Positions 50,801 to 63,900 of a DNA stretch of 64,000 nucleotides are shown piece after piece (the stretch's first letter is position 1; every line of letters begins with the position of its first letter). The translations under genes were made by a program, and so were the position numbers. The notes beneath the pieces were generated by a model. That model worked only from the letters and a program-made list of their open reading frames with translations, did no database searches and had not been told where the DNA came from. The stretch comes from Tubiluchus corallicola (Eukaryota > Priapulida > Priapulimorpha > Priapulimorphida > Tubiluchidae): the NCBI GenBank assembly GCA_030141605.1, contig JAQGDQ010000065.1:233501-297500 (forward strand). Direction: 5' to 3'.

Positions 50801-53800
50801 CAACACATCTGCGAAGCGTTGAAAATCACAAGAATGTAGAGTTGTTTTGGGGAGCAACCATCAATGGCTTTACCGGATTCAGTATACTAACATCCGGTTA
50901 AAATTTCACATCAATCTATCAAACCCTAACAACACGTGCTAACTACTTTAGAACAGCTTACACGTGCGAATATATTTGAGTAGTTTATTATTATCTTTTT
51001 TTCGTTCTGCACTAGTAAACTAGGTAATCTAAAAAAATTAAGCGGAAAATTGTTAATCCGAACCTCGACAGCTCAGCGCCCCTCTGCAGAAGTTTATAGA
51101 ACTATAAGAAATTATTGAATTCCAAAACATAAAATAATATGATATCCTTCTTGCGAGTACATTTTCTCAAAGTGTTTAGCCTAGACAGTTCTTACAAAAG
51201 GCATTTTCCGAAGTCTGCCGATAATCACTAATAATAGAACTAAATTCACAAGAAAGGTGTTCAATCATCTAACCCTATTCAGCACAGCAGCTAGAATTTT
51301 TTTCAGACTATAGTTGTTACATACTTAAAAGAGAATAATATGTAATAAACGTCTGACAAACAGCTTCTAAAACAAAATTTAAATTCAGGCACCAGCCACG
51401 GTGAAATAAAAATATTAAATACTAGCCATTAAAACAAAATATAATTTGTTAGTACAGACTGTACACACTGAGATTACATAAGTCAAGCAATTTGCGATTC
51501 TGTAAAGAGGCTTTTTAAAAGTTATAATGCTGAAATAAAACAGTTCAAACGTTTTGTTGTTTTTTATATCAATAATAACAATCGTGTGACTCATCTATAT
51601 ATGAGGGTTAAAACTTTGAAAATTAAGACACGAAATATGTTTTCCAATCATTAAATAACCAACTGCATATCAGTCAAAATCCACACATTTGGCCAACTGT
51701 ACCACCGACATTATTATAACCAGCATAATAAATAGGTAAACGCGAAAACTACACCAATACTATACTCACAAACTAAAAATTCGCACAAACTTGACCTCAT
51801 TGCAGTTAACGCTACAACTCACTGAAACGTTGGCACTTAGCTGTGGCTTCCCTAAGGCTCTATGAAACCAGACCCAATCAATAACATGACGCCTACAACG
51901 TACCGCATTTCTTTGCCCCCGGCCTGCAGAAAAAGAACTGCCTACACCAGATTGAAAACTAGCTTTATTGATCAAAGGGAAGAAGCCGAGAGGTTATTAT
52001 AAGGCACACGCGTGCACGGATACTTTTAATGTTTGCATTGATCCTAGAAGGTAACAAAGTTGAACAAATAATGCATAATGCAGGAAGCAGAAGGAAACAA
52101 TGAACTCTAGCGGGACAAAAGCGACATATAGAAGAGATATGACTGTCGAATAACTGAAACAAACATAATAGGCACGATGGGTACAACAGAAACAATGACT
52201 TATTATTACTATACTAATGATACTGCTATCTAGAGCATTAAATTAAACAAGTCAGATATGAGTTGAAGACCTAATGGTAAACATGCATTATTGAAAATGG
52301 CCTAGGAGGCCAATTATTAATAAAATTAGTCTACTAATAATTATTCAGCAATTAAGTGTGAAAATTGCTTATTTTCTGAACTCGTCATTGTGTTTACGCA
52401 GACTGAAATACTGCAGTTTCCGTTTATATCACCGTAAACTAGTTTATCAGTTTCCTTACAAAATGTGGTATAATACCATATTATTTTCACAACATCTACC
52501 TCAGAATCAAACATACAAGAAAGAAACACTAAAAAACTCAATACTCTTTTGTAGGAAACTAGTCAAAGGCCGGGATGGTTTCACTTCCACCCAACTACAT
52601 TAAAACAGAGTCGACTTTTAGAAAGAAGTTTTTTGAGCAACACATTTCAACGCGCGCTGTGTTACGCACCAGCATGTTAGAATGTACGTGTATCCCATTA
52701 CTCCACGGTGCACTTCATCAAAATGAGCACGCAACGCGCGTAAAAACTGTGAAATCGTTCTGGAATGGCTGTTATCCCGCTATGCCAGCATTCTAGTCAA
52801 ACTTCCGCCACAAAAAAGAAACACACGGGAAAAGCTAAAGAGTTAAAAACTTTACGCAAATAATTAAATATGACTGTTAGAAGAACAGCATGTGGTTTCA
52901 CTCACAGCGTTATTGTTGGTATTGTTGGGGTGAAGGAAATCACTTAGTATGCTTGGTCTCTTTTAAAGTTAAGCTGCACCGACCCCGGTTAGTTAATTAG
53001 ATATGTGACTGCTGGAGAAAACCAATGTGGTTTAATTTTTTTCTACAACTGCCGGCCTTTTCTCTCATTGAAAGAACGAGGTTGTGTAACATGTACGGAC
53101 ATGAACGTAGCTATTTCATTTTGGTAATATAATTTATCGCAATAGAGGATCATTTTTGATAATTAGCTACGTCCAGTACAGCCGCAGTCATTAAATGTTA
53201 TTTGGACGTCTCCGGTGAGGGATGTATACGGTTTACACAGAGGTGGGCTGTGTAAAAAATAACACGTTTATAGCTGCTTTGATGTGCAGTAGTCCATTTA
53301 AGTTTTGGAGCCCATTTCAAACAATTATAATAAAAATGAATTGTTTGTCAAAGTTAAAACTTATCACTTAGAACTTATCAGTAAAAGTAGAGATTTTTTA
53401 ATGTAAGTAATGGAATAAAATACTGAAAAGCTACTAATACAACATATAAAACAGCATACAGCAAAAATATATCAACAGTCTAATGCACATCTCCGAAGGT
53501 GATGAAAATAACTTTGATGACGGAAAGATACTTCACAATCTACAGTATAGCAAGTCCACTGATGAATGACTGACAGCATTTACAAGAGTTGTAATGGTTG
53601 TTTTTGTTGGTATTGCATACGATTCTGAAAATCACGAAGCAATTAACGTCGACAAGTGATGCAAAACAGAACAACCGTCAGTGTCGGATTACCGGATCCC
53701 TGGCTTCTTCATGTACCAACCCGGAATGTCGCATTCAGCACGCATTATATCAACAAATTCCACAAACTGGCAGAAGACGGAAAACCACTAATGGTGGTAA

Positions 53801-54841
53801 ATAACCAATTTCAGTAACACAGGGATATTATATAAGGCAGTGAGTAAATACTCAGTAAGTGATTTTAATTTTATGAAAATATAGGTTGTTTTATCGCTCG
53901 TAGCAAGCTAAAATATCAGCACCAATACATTAAGTGAAGAAAGTGAGAGAAAGTAGGGGCTGCAACATGAAACCAAAATAACAGAACTGAAAGTGAAACA
54001 CTGCTGTAGATAACCTAAGATTTGGAACTACAAATATTGATGCCTACGGATGCTGATTATCAATGATAATCCTGCTTGGTCAGAAGTGTCTGGCTCATGT
54101 TTTGTTGTATAAACATCCTTTCTTAAACCGATGCACAGCGTGACAATATTTAATGGCCAAGCTTTGTACATTAAGCAAACTTGGCATCATATCAAATGCC
54201 ACAACCAATTCTCAGCTAATTAGTGAGATGGGTAAAATTTGATGAAAGAAGTCATTTGGATTGAAACCTTATTGCCTGCTGGTTATGATCAATTTCTGCT
54301 GTTTACCAAATCCAACAATAACCAGACCGTACGTTCACCGTGATTAAACGCTAGACTCTAATTTCTTTAGCTGGTAGTCAATTTGCTGGTAGCCCTACGC
54401 GGTTTTGACCTCTTTTACTAATGCCGCTTAAGTTTGCTTTAATTTTCCATTCAGTATAATACTCGTCGGCTTGTTAGAGCTTTGGACTGCCGTCTGAGAC
54501 AGCAAATGCCGGCAGTTTGGGATCATAAACTCTGCTGGTGTTTATATTCCATTATTATCATTATTAGTGTGGGTCTTGTTATCGTTGGTTGCTTGGTCGT
54601 TCAAACATTAACCTAAACGTCAGATTATTTGTTTTGTTGTTTTGGCATACTATATCTAGCGTATTTTGCTTATTTTTAGGTAATGGTTTACATTTGTTAT
54701 GTGTATTTAATTTATAAATTGTCTAGCATGTTTTCAAAGCTACCTTCTAACTAGACTGATTTAATACGCGTACAGCAAAAACAAAAACAACATAATAATA
54801 TTTGGAAACCAAGATTCTCATTTCATCAGCATATGATTTAT

Positions 54842-54914
<73 letters not shown>

Positions 54915-57900
54915 CATTTTTGTATATTGTGTGCTGGTTTCTTCCAAATAAATTTGTCTTAACATTTACTCTTAATTGTTATTTGTTAACTTGTGCGTTA
55001 CTATTCAAGAACAACTTGCTTTTCAGTTTATTCTATTGTTACCTGTTCAATGTCGCTCCACACATGGAAAATCCAGAATGATTATATTGTGTTAGCACAG
55101 TAAACTCGATTTACCGGGATTGTCGCGTATTAACTTCTACTGCGTAATAATGCAGTTGCCATGCCCAGTGCATGTCGTTACACAATACACGTCATCGATC
55201 ATGTTGACTTGCTGGATCTCCGCTAGGCACATTACCACAAAGGCGAATTCCCCCATAGGGTTACAGTTATACACTCATGTGTCAAACCTTTATTAAATTA
55301 TACTCCATTAATGAGCATTTTGATGTTTCACCTAATGCATGGCTGGCGACAGCATGACCAACTGGTTTCGCGCTTTCCAGAAATAAAAGGTAGGATCTGA
55401 TTCTGCTCCTTGCACTCAGCCAGAGAGAAGCAATGGCTCAAATAAAGCGAATCTTTGAAATACCTCAATTGGAATTTACGGGAGTAGTTACTAGTTAAGA
55501 CAGAAATCGTCACCGAATTGCAATAAAAAAATTAACGTAAAAATTACACACAGAAGTCAAACCCATATTTTTTTTACAAATATGCCGCTGCCAGGAACAC
55601 TAGAACTACTAATATGGACTTCAGAGTTCAGATGTGATACAGTTCTTTTAATCATGACTTAAAAAATCTTCACTCAAAAGACTAAAAATCTTTTAAAAAG
55701 GCTAAAAACGTTGATAAAAATAACGAAAAACGTGTACAGCGTTTGGTGCCATTTAAGGCATGGAAATGTAAACGATAGACTGTGGAAACAAAAATGCCAA
55801 TGAAAAAACAGAAAAGAAGGGATAGGCTGAAAAAAGTCAGGAATATTTTTAATCCTGGTGTAATATTCACCAATTGAGTTAAATTTTCACAAAACTTTTC
55901 CACTGAGTTTTTTACTTAGGAAGTTATCATTAAATTTGATTCAAGAGATGAAAGAATATATACAAGGCGTCTCAGAAGTCACTATGCACTTTACACTTTC
56001 TGTGTTAAAAAACAAACAAAGTAAAATGTTTGAAAGTGGGTGTAAAAGAAGTAAATTAAACGAAATGAAGCTAGTCATACTAGACAAAAATCTGAAAAGA
56101 ATTACTGCATTAGTAGGATTTGCTATTTTCGCTACCTTCTTGAAGGACCTCAAGAGTTTCAGAAATCAATCCAATGGAAGGCAAATATCTTACACTGAGA
56201 AAGTCTCCTACGGGCCATAAGTAGTGAGAAAGCGCAGCAAGGGCTGCGTCTTCTTGAAAACTACAATGTTCATCGTGAGAGAATAAGGCATTCCTAATGA
56301 ATGTTTTGCATTTCTACTGAACTTTGGTTGATGATCAAAGGAACTCTTGTCAGGCTCATTTTGAACCTGATTTCTAACATCACTGTAATTACATTAGCAA
56401 TGGGGTTCCAGTCAAAAAATGAATAAAAAGAATTGCCTAAGGCATCTTTTGATGCGTGTAAAGCTTGCTGAGACTGAAGAAAAATTTAAAAAGAAAATTA
56501 GAAATCAAAGCATATACTGAGTTACTGACTTTTGAGACACCTATATTTTAATACCAAAGATAGTTGAAAAATATCTTTGAAAGAAGTGTTGTAACGACTA
56601 AAAGTAGTGTTATATTTGACCTGAGAAAAGGTAAGTGAAGGAAAATGCAATCCTACACAATATAGTCATGTCAGTAATGATGTTGCTGAAAACTTTACCC
56701 AACGAAAAGATGATATGAAGGTTCAAAATGAAAAGAACTACCGAAATTACCAAACAAGCAAACTGTTATTTACTATCAGTGTTGTGAAATGCTGAAAAGT
56801 TTATGTGAATTTCTCATATGTAGTATATTGGTAAATCGGTTTGTGCAAGTGCCAAAGAATAGTTTTTGTGAAGACAGTGTATAAATTGAAAAAGGCCAAA
56901 ATGCTGTTTAAGTCTAAAAAAATTCTTAATTTTTCTTCAAGGTTTTGTTGTGTTATGACATGGCAAGTCTCAGAAAAGCACTATCTTTTTTAAACTGAAA
57001 AAATTCATAAATAAAATTATCATACCTTTCATTTATTTGTTAAGCACTTTTAGTTAGCATATACAAAGTGGCATCAAATCTAGATGCAGTGACAATAATT
57101 ATGAACCTTATAAATTTATTACACAACTTTGCTAATACTTAACATATACCCATGGGGTTCATTATTATTCGTTATTCGTTAACCATTCATTGTTATTCAA
57201 ATAGAGGCATGATGCAATAATTGTTGATCACTACGTCGTTAAATCACCTAAATCTTCAAGAGAACCTTTCATACTGAAATAGGTTCAATTTGGCAGAATA
57301 AGTTGTACTTAATTTTTGTCGACGTCCAATAAAATAATAGAACTAGCCAAGGTGAAGTACAAGTGTTTAAACAATTTATATGAATTTGCTTGTGAAATAG
57401 TTTCCTATCAAACTACTAGAGGAAAAACGTGGGATTTTTAAAAGTACCTGTTGAGAAAGTAGCAAAAATATCAGCTTAGTTTACCAATGGCAATTATAAT
57501 ACATGTTGGCTCGTGACAAAAATACTTACTTAAAAGTAATTTACCAATAAATAGAACAAGTGCAAACTGTTGTAATGACGAAATCTTATGAAACCATTAC
57601 ATATTAGAAATGCATACTAGGTTAAATTCTCCAGGATAGAGTGGCTTTGTTGATTCAACAGGCTGATGGACAGGTACACTTAACATTGCAACACCTGATT
57701 CTAGTTCTTGTTAGGATAATCAGCCAACTCCAACTATGGATAAATTCCTGGCAAGTTTATTTTATAAAATTTGTCTCCTTTCGTTTCTCTGAGGTCTTAC
57801 TAAAATCACAATGTAACTGTAAAATCACCACCATTGACTAAATTAAAAATAATTTCATCAAAATCTTAAATGACATATCTGACTACACAGGTGCTATGTT

Positions 57901-60900
57901 AGCTCACGGTGATATCACAAAAGATATAGTTTTGGGCTGGATTGACCTCATTCAAATCTAAGCAAGAGTTTGTATTACTTTCACAAACTGAATTAGAATA
58001 GCCACTGCTCTTTGAATGGATGAACATCTTTTGCACAGGCATTATGAACACTTATTTAAGCCAAATAAATGACTTCAAAGTTCTACACAAAACACCATTA
58101 AAACAAAGCGAAACTTATTCTTTACACGAAAGCTAACTGCTGTAATCCATGTAATTTGTGAAGCAACTTAGTGCATTAGAAGTTGCTTACTACTTGTAAC
58201 AGGCTTGACAAATGTTGTCATTGTCACTGCAGTACACAATTTGGTCATACAATATCTAATATTTCTCAGTCAAAACTAAATCTTAGAACTTTCTATACAT
58301 TGTTATATCATGCAAAACAGTAACCTACACAAGCATATGTGAATTCTTTCTTTTTCAGACGTATTTAAATAAAATAACTGCATAATCACAGTTAACATGT
58401 ATATGAATAACTATTTATGAATAATGTAGTGCTGGATGAACAATGTAGAAAAAATTTTTACCGGGTGGCATGGATTTTTCATCACAAAGAATACACTGGT
58501 GTTTACTAATCCCTTATCAGGTAACTTATCTATGTGGTAGAAGATAGTAAACTCTCCACTGTTTTTGTAATAACATTGATACTGTGACAACAGACCAAGA
58601 AGTTTAGTTGTTCATACCTGTTGGTTTACATTGATATATCCCTGTCCACTAGTCAGAAGGATTTGGACAATATCCAGATAGCCATTCCATGCTGCTAGAT
58701 GCAGTGGGGATGAACCTTGATTGTCAGCAATGTTAACCAAACAGTCATGCTGCAGTAAGATTGCAACTACACCCCTGTAAAAAGAATAGCATGAAAAATG
58801 TTCCAGCTCCAGTGGAAATAACATAAACAGTATAATTGCCAGATACATGGCATCATTAAGTTGAAAAATGAAAAATGAGCAAGTAAATGGCACATAATAA
58901 AAGGAGCAAGACTGTGACCAACTTATTGTGCTATATAACACAAATTCAGTTCAGTTAATCATACAAAATGTTAGTTATACTTAGCAATGTACGAATAAAT
59001 ATTTCTTGCATAACTTCAATTTTTCAATGAGGTAGCCCAGTGAGCTGGACAACACTCAAAATATAAATCAGAAATGCTCTACAAGCTAGTTTGCTAACAT
59101 ATACAGCACTAAGTAAACTTATTTTTATATAGTTTCTTTAATAAAACGAAAGATATCAAATCAAAGATAAAACCAAGATTTTTCCAAAGATACAAAACTT
59201 TTAAAACAAAAAGTCAAAAAGCCAATGCTGGATGAAATTTTTTGTGTCACTATTGTTAAAATTTACAAGTGCTTTATATGTAGGATTTTCACTGCAAATT
59301 AAACGACAATAAGCTTTCTGAGCGTTGATATAGTTATACACTTCTTTATGAGGTACTTGATCCCAGCACTCAACAATTTTTGTCTTTATTTCCTTTGAAT
59401 CAAATGACTCTGTGCAGCTATCTACACTTTCCCTTTAAGGAAATTTCAGATACCACAGTCTAGAGGATCAAATCCAGTTTTTTTATTAGCAGCAAATCTT
59501 TATCAGTGGTTTATTTTCTGAGGTTAAGACCATGCTATAAACTGGTTATTTCTTTAGTGTTTTGCTCCTACTTGACTAAGTGTTTCATTAAGTTTTATAC
59601 ATCAGCTTCAATTGATGCTTAGCTGACATTAATTCAGCATTTAAATTTTTAGCGTGCAGAAGTTTTTTGATCATAACGTAAAAAATGCCAAAACACTAAA
59701 CTTGTAACTTTGGCAGCCAAAAGTTATATTGTAATATCATGTGTGAAAATTTCAATTTTGTGAGGTATTTGCTTTTAATATTAGGGGCCATCCAATTATA
59801 ACCTTATCAAGTTTTTGGCCGATTTGGAGGACCTACCTACCTTGCATAATAATGGCATTATCACATGCCCCACCACCTACCTCCCCCTTATATTGATGTT
59901 GATATCACAACAATGTAGATTTTTGCACTAAGTAGTGTGCAAATTCACAACTGGTACGTATCTGGGGAAAGTTATTGTGTGTTATTTTTAGCTATGGTGG
60001 TGATTGAAGAAGTTTATCCTGAAACGCAGTGAATCGAGATTTCACGTGTGAAAAAAGTGTGGTCAGATAATGACATCATGGTTAAATCATCTACCTACCT
60101 TGCGTTACAATGGTATTATGATGTCTCCTGCCCACCTACCTACCTTAATCTTGAAATCATTATATGTGGATGGCCCTTTATTGTAGTCTAAACTTCGGCA
60201 CATTTTTTAAACGCTACCCAAAATAAATCCTGCAGTTCAAGCAGAAAATGAACAACTTTAGATAAACCTCACTTACTTGTGTCCATTTAATGCTGCATGG
60301 TGGAGAGGAGTATAACCATTTGCATCTTGACAGTTAGCTCCCTTCCTCAGTAAACTTTCAATTAAAAATACAAAAATTGTTTTAAATAATATAATGCAGC
60401 TCATAAATATAGTTACATAAACATAACACAATTCAGTTTACAAAGTGGAATCCTTAGTGGTCCAAATGCTGCCACATAGCTAATAATTCTATGTAATCAA
60501 TTTGCAAACTGTTTCTTACTTTGCATTAATAATGAGACCATGAATAACATTCTTCTCAGTATGCATTAGTATGTTGTACATAATGGCAAGTAAATATTGC
60601 TATTCGTGTTATTCTACATGAATAGTTGTTACGTACAGCAATAAACACCATAAACAAATATCATTTTTTAAAAAGTGAGTTTATCGGGTAACTTTTGAAT
60701 CATAGATTTTCAAAATGAATGTGGTAGTACGAAATAATTCTCTTAGCTTAGGTAAGTAAACATTTTTCTCTGATCAAAAACTCAGTAATTTTTGAAAAGA
60801 ATATATGGCAGAGCTCTAGGCATATACCACAGATTTAATTTTTCTACAGAATTAGTGCAAGATGAGCTTACAAAAAGTTTTTAAAATATAAACGTCAAAC

Positions 60901-63900
60901 TAAAAAACAAAAAAATTATTTTTGACAGTAACAAATGCCTAATAAAATTATCCAGAAATAAACAATAATGTCAGGAAGGAAAAGAGAAAACCTATAAACA
61001 GATGGGCAGCATAAACATGCTTAAACTCACTTTATTTCAAGTTAATGTACATGTATACACTGAACAGAATGTTAATCAGGACTGTTGATCAATAATGGCA
61101 TCATAGCATGGCTACATGTCAATACAAAGCAAATGAGGGCATATAAACTCAGTTAAACTGCAACCACATTCATCAAAATTGCAGATGTTAATTGTTTTGC
61201 AGGACTTCCCATTTAAAATTACACAATACATTTTCTGAGAGAAATATTCAAAGCTTATTAGTGTACAACAATGAGAACACAATAGTTAATTAAGATGTTT
61301 GGAAGTTGTAAATCGATTTTGAGGTAGCCTCTATTAAATTAGCTCATGCTTTAACTGTACCCTTAACCTACATGTTTTCACATAGTAGATGCAACTGCAA
61401 TGAATCATGTGTGTATGTAAACGTGACACTGGGGCATTTGGGCAAAATTAGCAGCGTTTTAGGTTCCCCAAGGTCGAATTGATGATTTCGTTTTGAGATG
61501 GCAATTTTAAAAACTGCGGTCATTTTTTAAATAAAATTAACAAAAATGAATTCTTTAGGTCCAACTTCCCTGGAATAGATGTCATAATCATCTCTTAATG
61601 TTACCTTTCTTGGCATTTCTTTTGATTTATACTGTTTGCGCAAAAGTTTAATTGGTAGTTTTTTGCATTTTTAATCCTTTTCTGCTAATTTTTCAAGCTG
61701 GCAACAATTTTTTTGGATTAAGCACAGTGAAATTGATAAGATTGGCTATGTTGCCCACTTTTAGAAAAAACCGGCGCTATTACACTTTCGCACCGCCTAG
61801 CTTTTCCTGGCCTATTGGTTCTTTTCACGCCTGCAGGCCAGAAAGCAGACCAACAGGCGTAATATACACCATATTCCCATAATATTATTGCTTTTTACGC
61901 TTTATAATTCCAGATTAAAATCATACATTACTTACCGCCGGCATTACGCAAAAAGCTCCACGTGCATAACTGTGTTTACACCACTAATGCGCAATCGCTC
62001 TCGCGCAGTGACGGAGTGGCCCTTAACATGTATTTTTAGTTTCTTCGCATAATTTATGATTATTAGGGTTGCAGCCACGGGAGTTTGTATCGTATCACAG
62101 GAAATTATTTTAGACCACATCAGTTATTTATCATTAATTTTATTTATTACTGTAGTATTATTACTATTAGATTATAAAAAAGTAAAGGTTTTTTCTTTAT
62201 TTCGTAAAGGCGGTGAAGATGAAAGTGTGTCAGACTTATTGTTTCAAACTCAATGTTTCATACTCAAATGTCACATACTCAAATTTCACTACATATTTTG
62301 TTTGCCCCACTTTTTTGCACTAGCTCTTGCATTTCATAGTATTTTATCATTACGCTTAACATAATTTGATACGGTTGCATATCTTTGTTTCATTATATTT
62401 TGTTTGAGTTGATCATGCATATTTTGTTTCATTCACTGATTTATTATTCATGTTTTTTTTGGTCTGACTTGTTTCTAGTTTTTATGTTTTAATTGATTAG
62501 TTAAATGCTCTACATTTTGTTAATCATCATTTCATATTTTTCATTTTATTTCTTTGTTGCATAGTTTATTTAGTTATTTCGCTTTCATGTTTAATGTATT
62601 CCCCCATAAATTCATCTTAACAGCAGCACTACAAATTTTTTTAAAATCTACACTAACCTGAGAAGGGTAGCTGACTCGATGACCAATTGGTCTTTCGCTA
62701 CCCTTTCTCCTGCACCCCCCTAATCTCTTTCCTTTATGTTTAATTTATCCTTTTTAATCAATAACTATAAAAATAATAGTGAATTTGTATACTATGGTGT
62801 AAATGAGGAGATAAATAAAAATGTCTATGTCTATGTCTATGTGTCACGTGCTTTTAAGCTAGGCCCTGATAATGTATAAACTAGTACGAAATTCGTCACG
62901 TGACTACACACATAAACAAGATGGCGATACGCCCTGTACAGGTGGTGTAGAACTGTGAATACAGCGTAATCATTGGTAATTATACCTAAATATATAATTA
63001 AATTATAATTAGATTAGCGGAAACATTCACAGATGACGTAAGCATAATAGAATGATGACGTACGAGCCTAAAAACGAGTAATAACCTAGAAAAAGCTAGC
63101 CGGTGCGAAAGTGTAATAGCGCCAAAAAACCTAACCATAGAAGTTACAAGTTTGTGCGAACCACTGCTGGTCATTTTGTTTACATTATACTTCTCTAAAT
63201 GGCTGTTTAAAATGTAAATATGATAGGGTAGCAAATAAAAAAATTTATTTTGATAAACATGAAAACTAATTTGAGTCGCACGTAAAATAATGGTACTTGT
63301 TGGTCGGCAACCGGAAACAAATAAACATTTTCTCAAGGCCTTATAGACGATCAGTTTACATCTGATGATCCATATCCATATCCATATCCAAGGTTTCAGG
63401 GCAGAGGTAGATAGATGGATTACCTGTAATGCCTGTTTTCTACTGGCGTGTGTGTGTATGGTACAAGGAATTTTTTGTGACTCCACTCACATTCCAAATT
63501 TTTTTGTCCACATTTTTTTATTCCAATATTTATCCGATGCTTTACAAAAAGGTAATGCGATAAGCGTTAAGCGATTTATGCGAAAGGCTTAAATTCTTAA
63601 CTGTACTATTGAAACTCTAAATAACTGTCTATTTTACTTACTTAGATATTAAAGTTATGCTGCTATGATCCAGAGTATGCATTACTTGTAATGTCTGTTC
63701 TCTACTCGCATGTGTGCGGTTTTTTTGTACAATGATAATTGGTTTAAAATTCTACTTATGTTGCTTATACCATCCCAGGAATTGCAATATATCTAGCAAA
63801 CCTGAACACCTTTAGTTTACCGCTAACATTTTGCCATCACACCTGATTATTGTATCTGTACAAAATAAGCTTGAATTGAAAATTACGTCACTCACCTTCC

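Larger units (their letters stand above)
45847..58617. other. ANKS1 intron 3, 12.8 kb
   Basis: The largest intron. It contains a Penelope-like fragment near 45993-46198, CpG-bearing patches (for example 52640-52740), a CT array at 54852-54912 and a pogo-like terminus (CAGTAAACTCGATTTACCGG) near 55097. Open frames of 60-95 codons show no recognisable domain. Confidence 0.65.
60355..63895. other. ANKS1 intron 1
   Basis: Contains the 1351-bp TIR element at 61773-63123 and a short TATCCA repeat at 63369-63388. No other feature recognised. First introns often hold regulatory DNA, but none could be shown. Confidence 0.65.

Noticed and set aside
53598-53804. Cys/Arg-containing 68-codon frame
   Set aside because: No match to a known family could be recognised and nothing nearby supports a gene.
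54470-54540. tRNA-like sequence (TTAGAGCTTTGGACTG then CAGTTTGGGATC)
   Set aside because: The B box is too degenerate and no cloverleaf closes.
55936-56220. 95-codon open frame in the largest ANKS1 intron
   Set aside because: It has no recognisable domain, promoter or splice sites; likely chance in AT-rich DNA.
62998-63486. 162-codon open frame on the - strand with an Ile-Trp repeat
   Set aside because: It crosses the end of the TIR transposon and a TATCCA repeat, so it is composite and not a gene.
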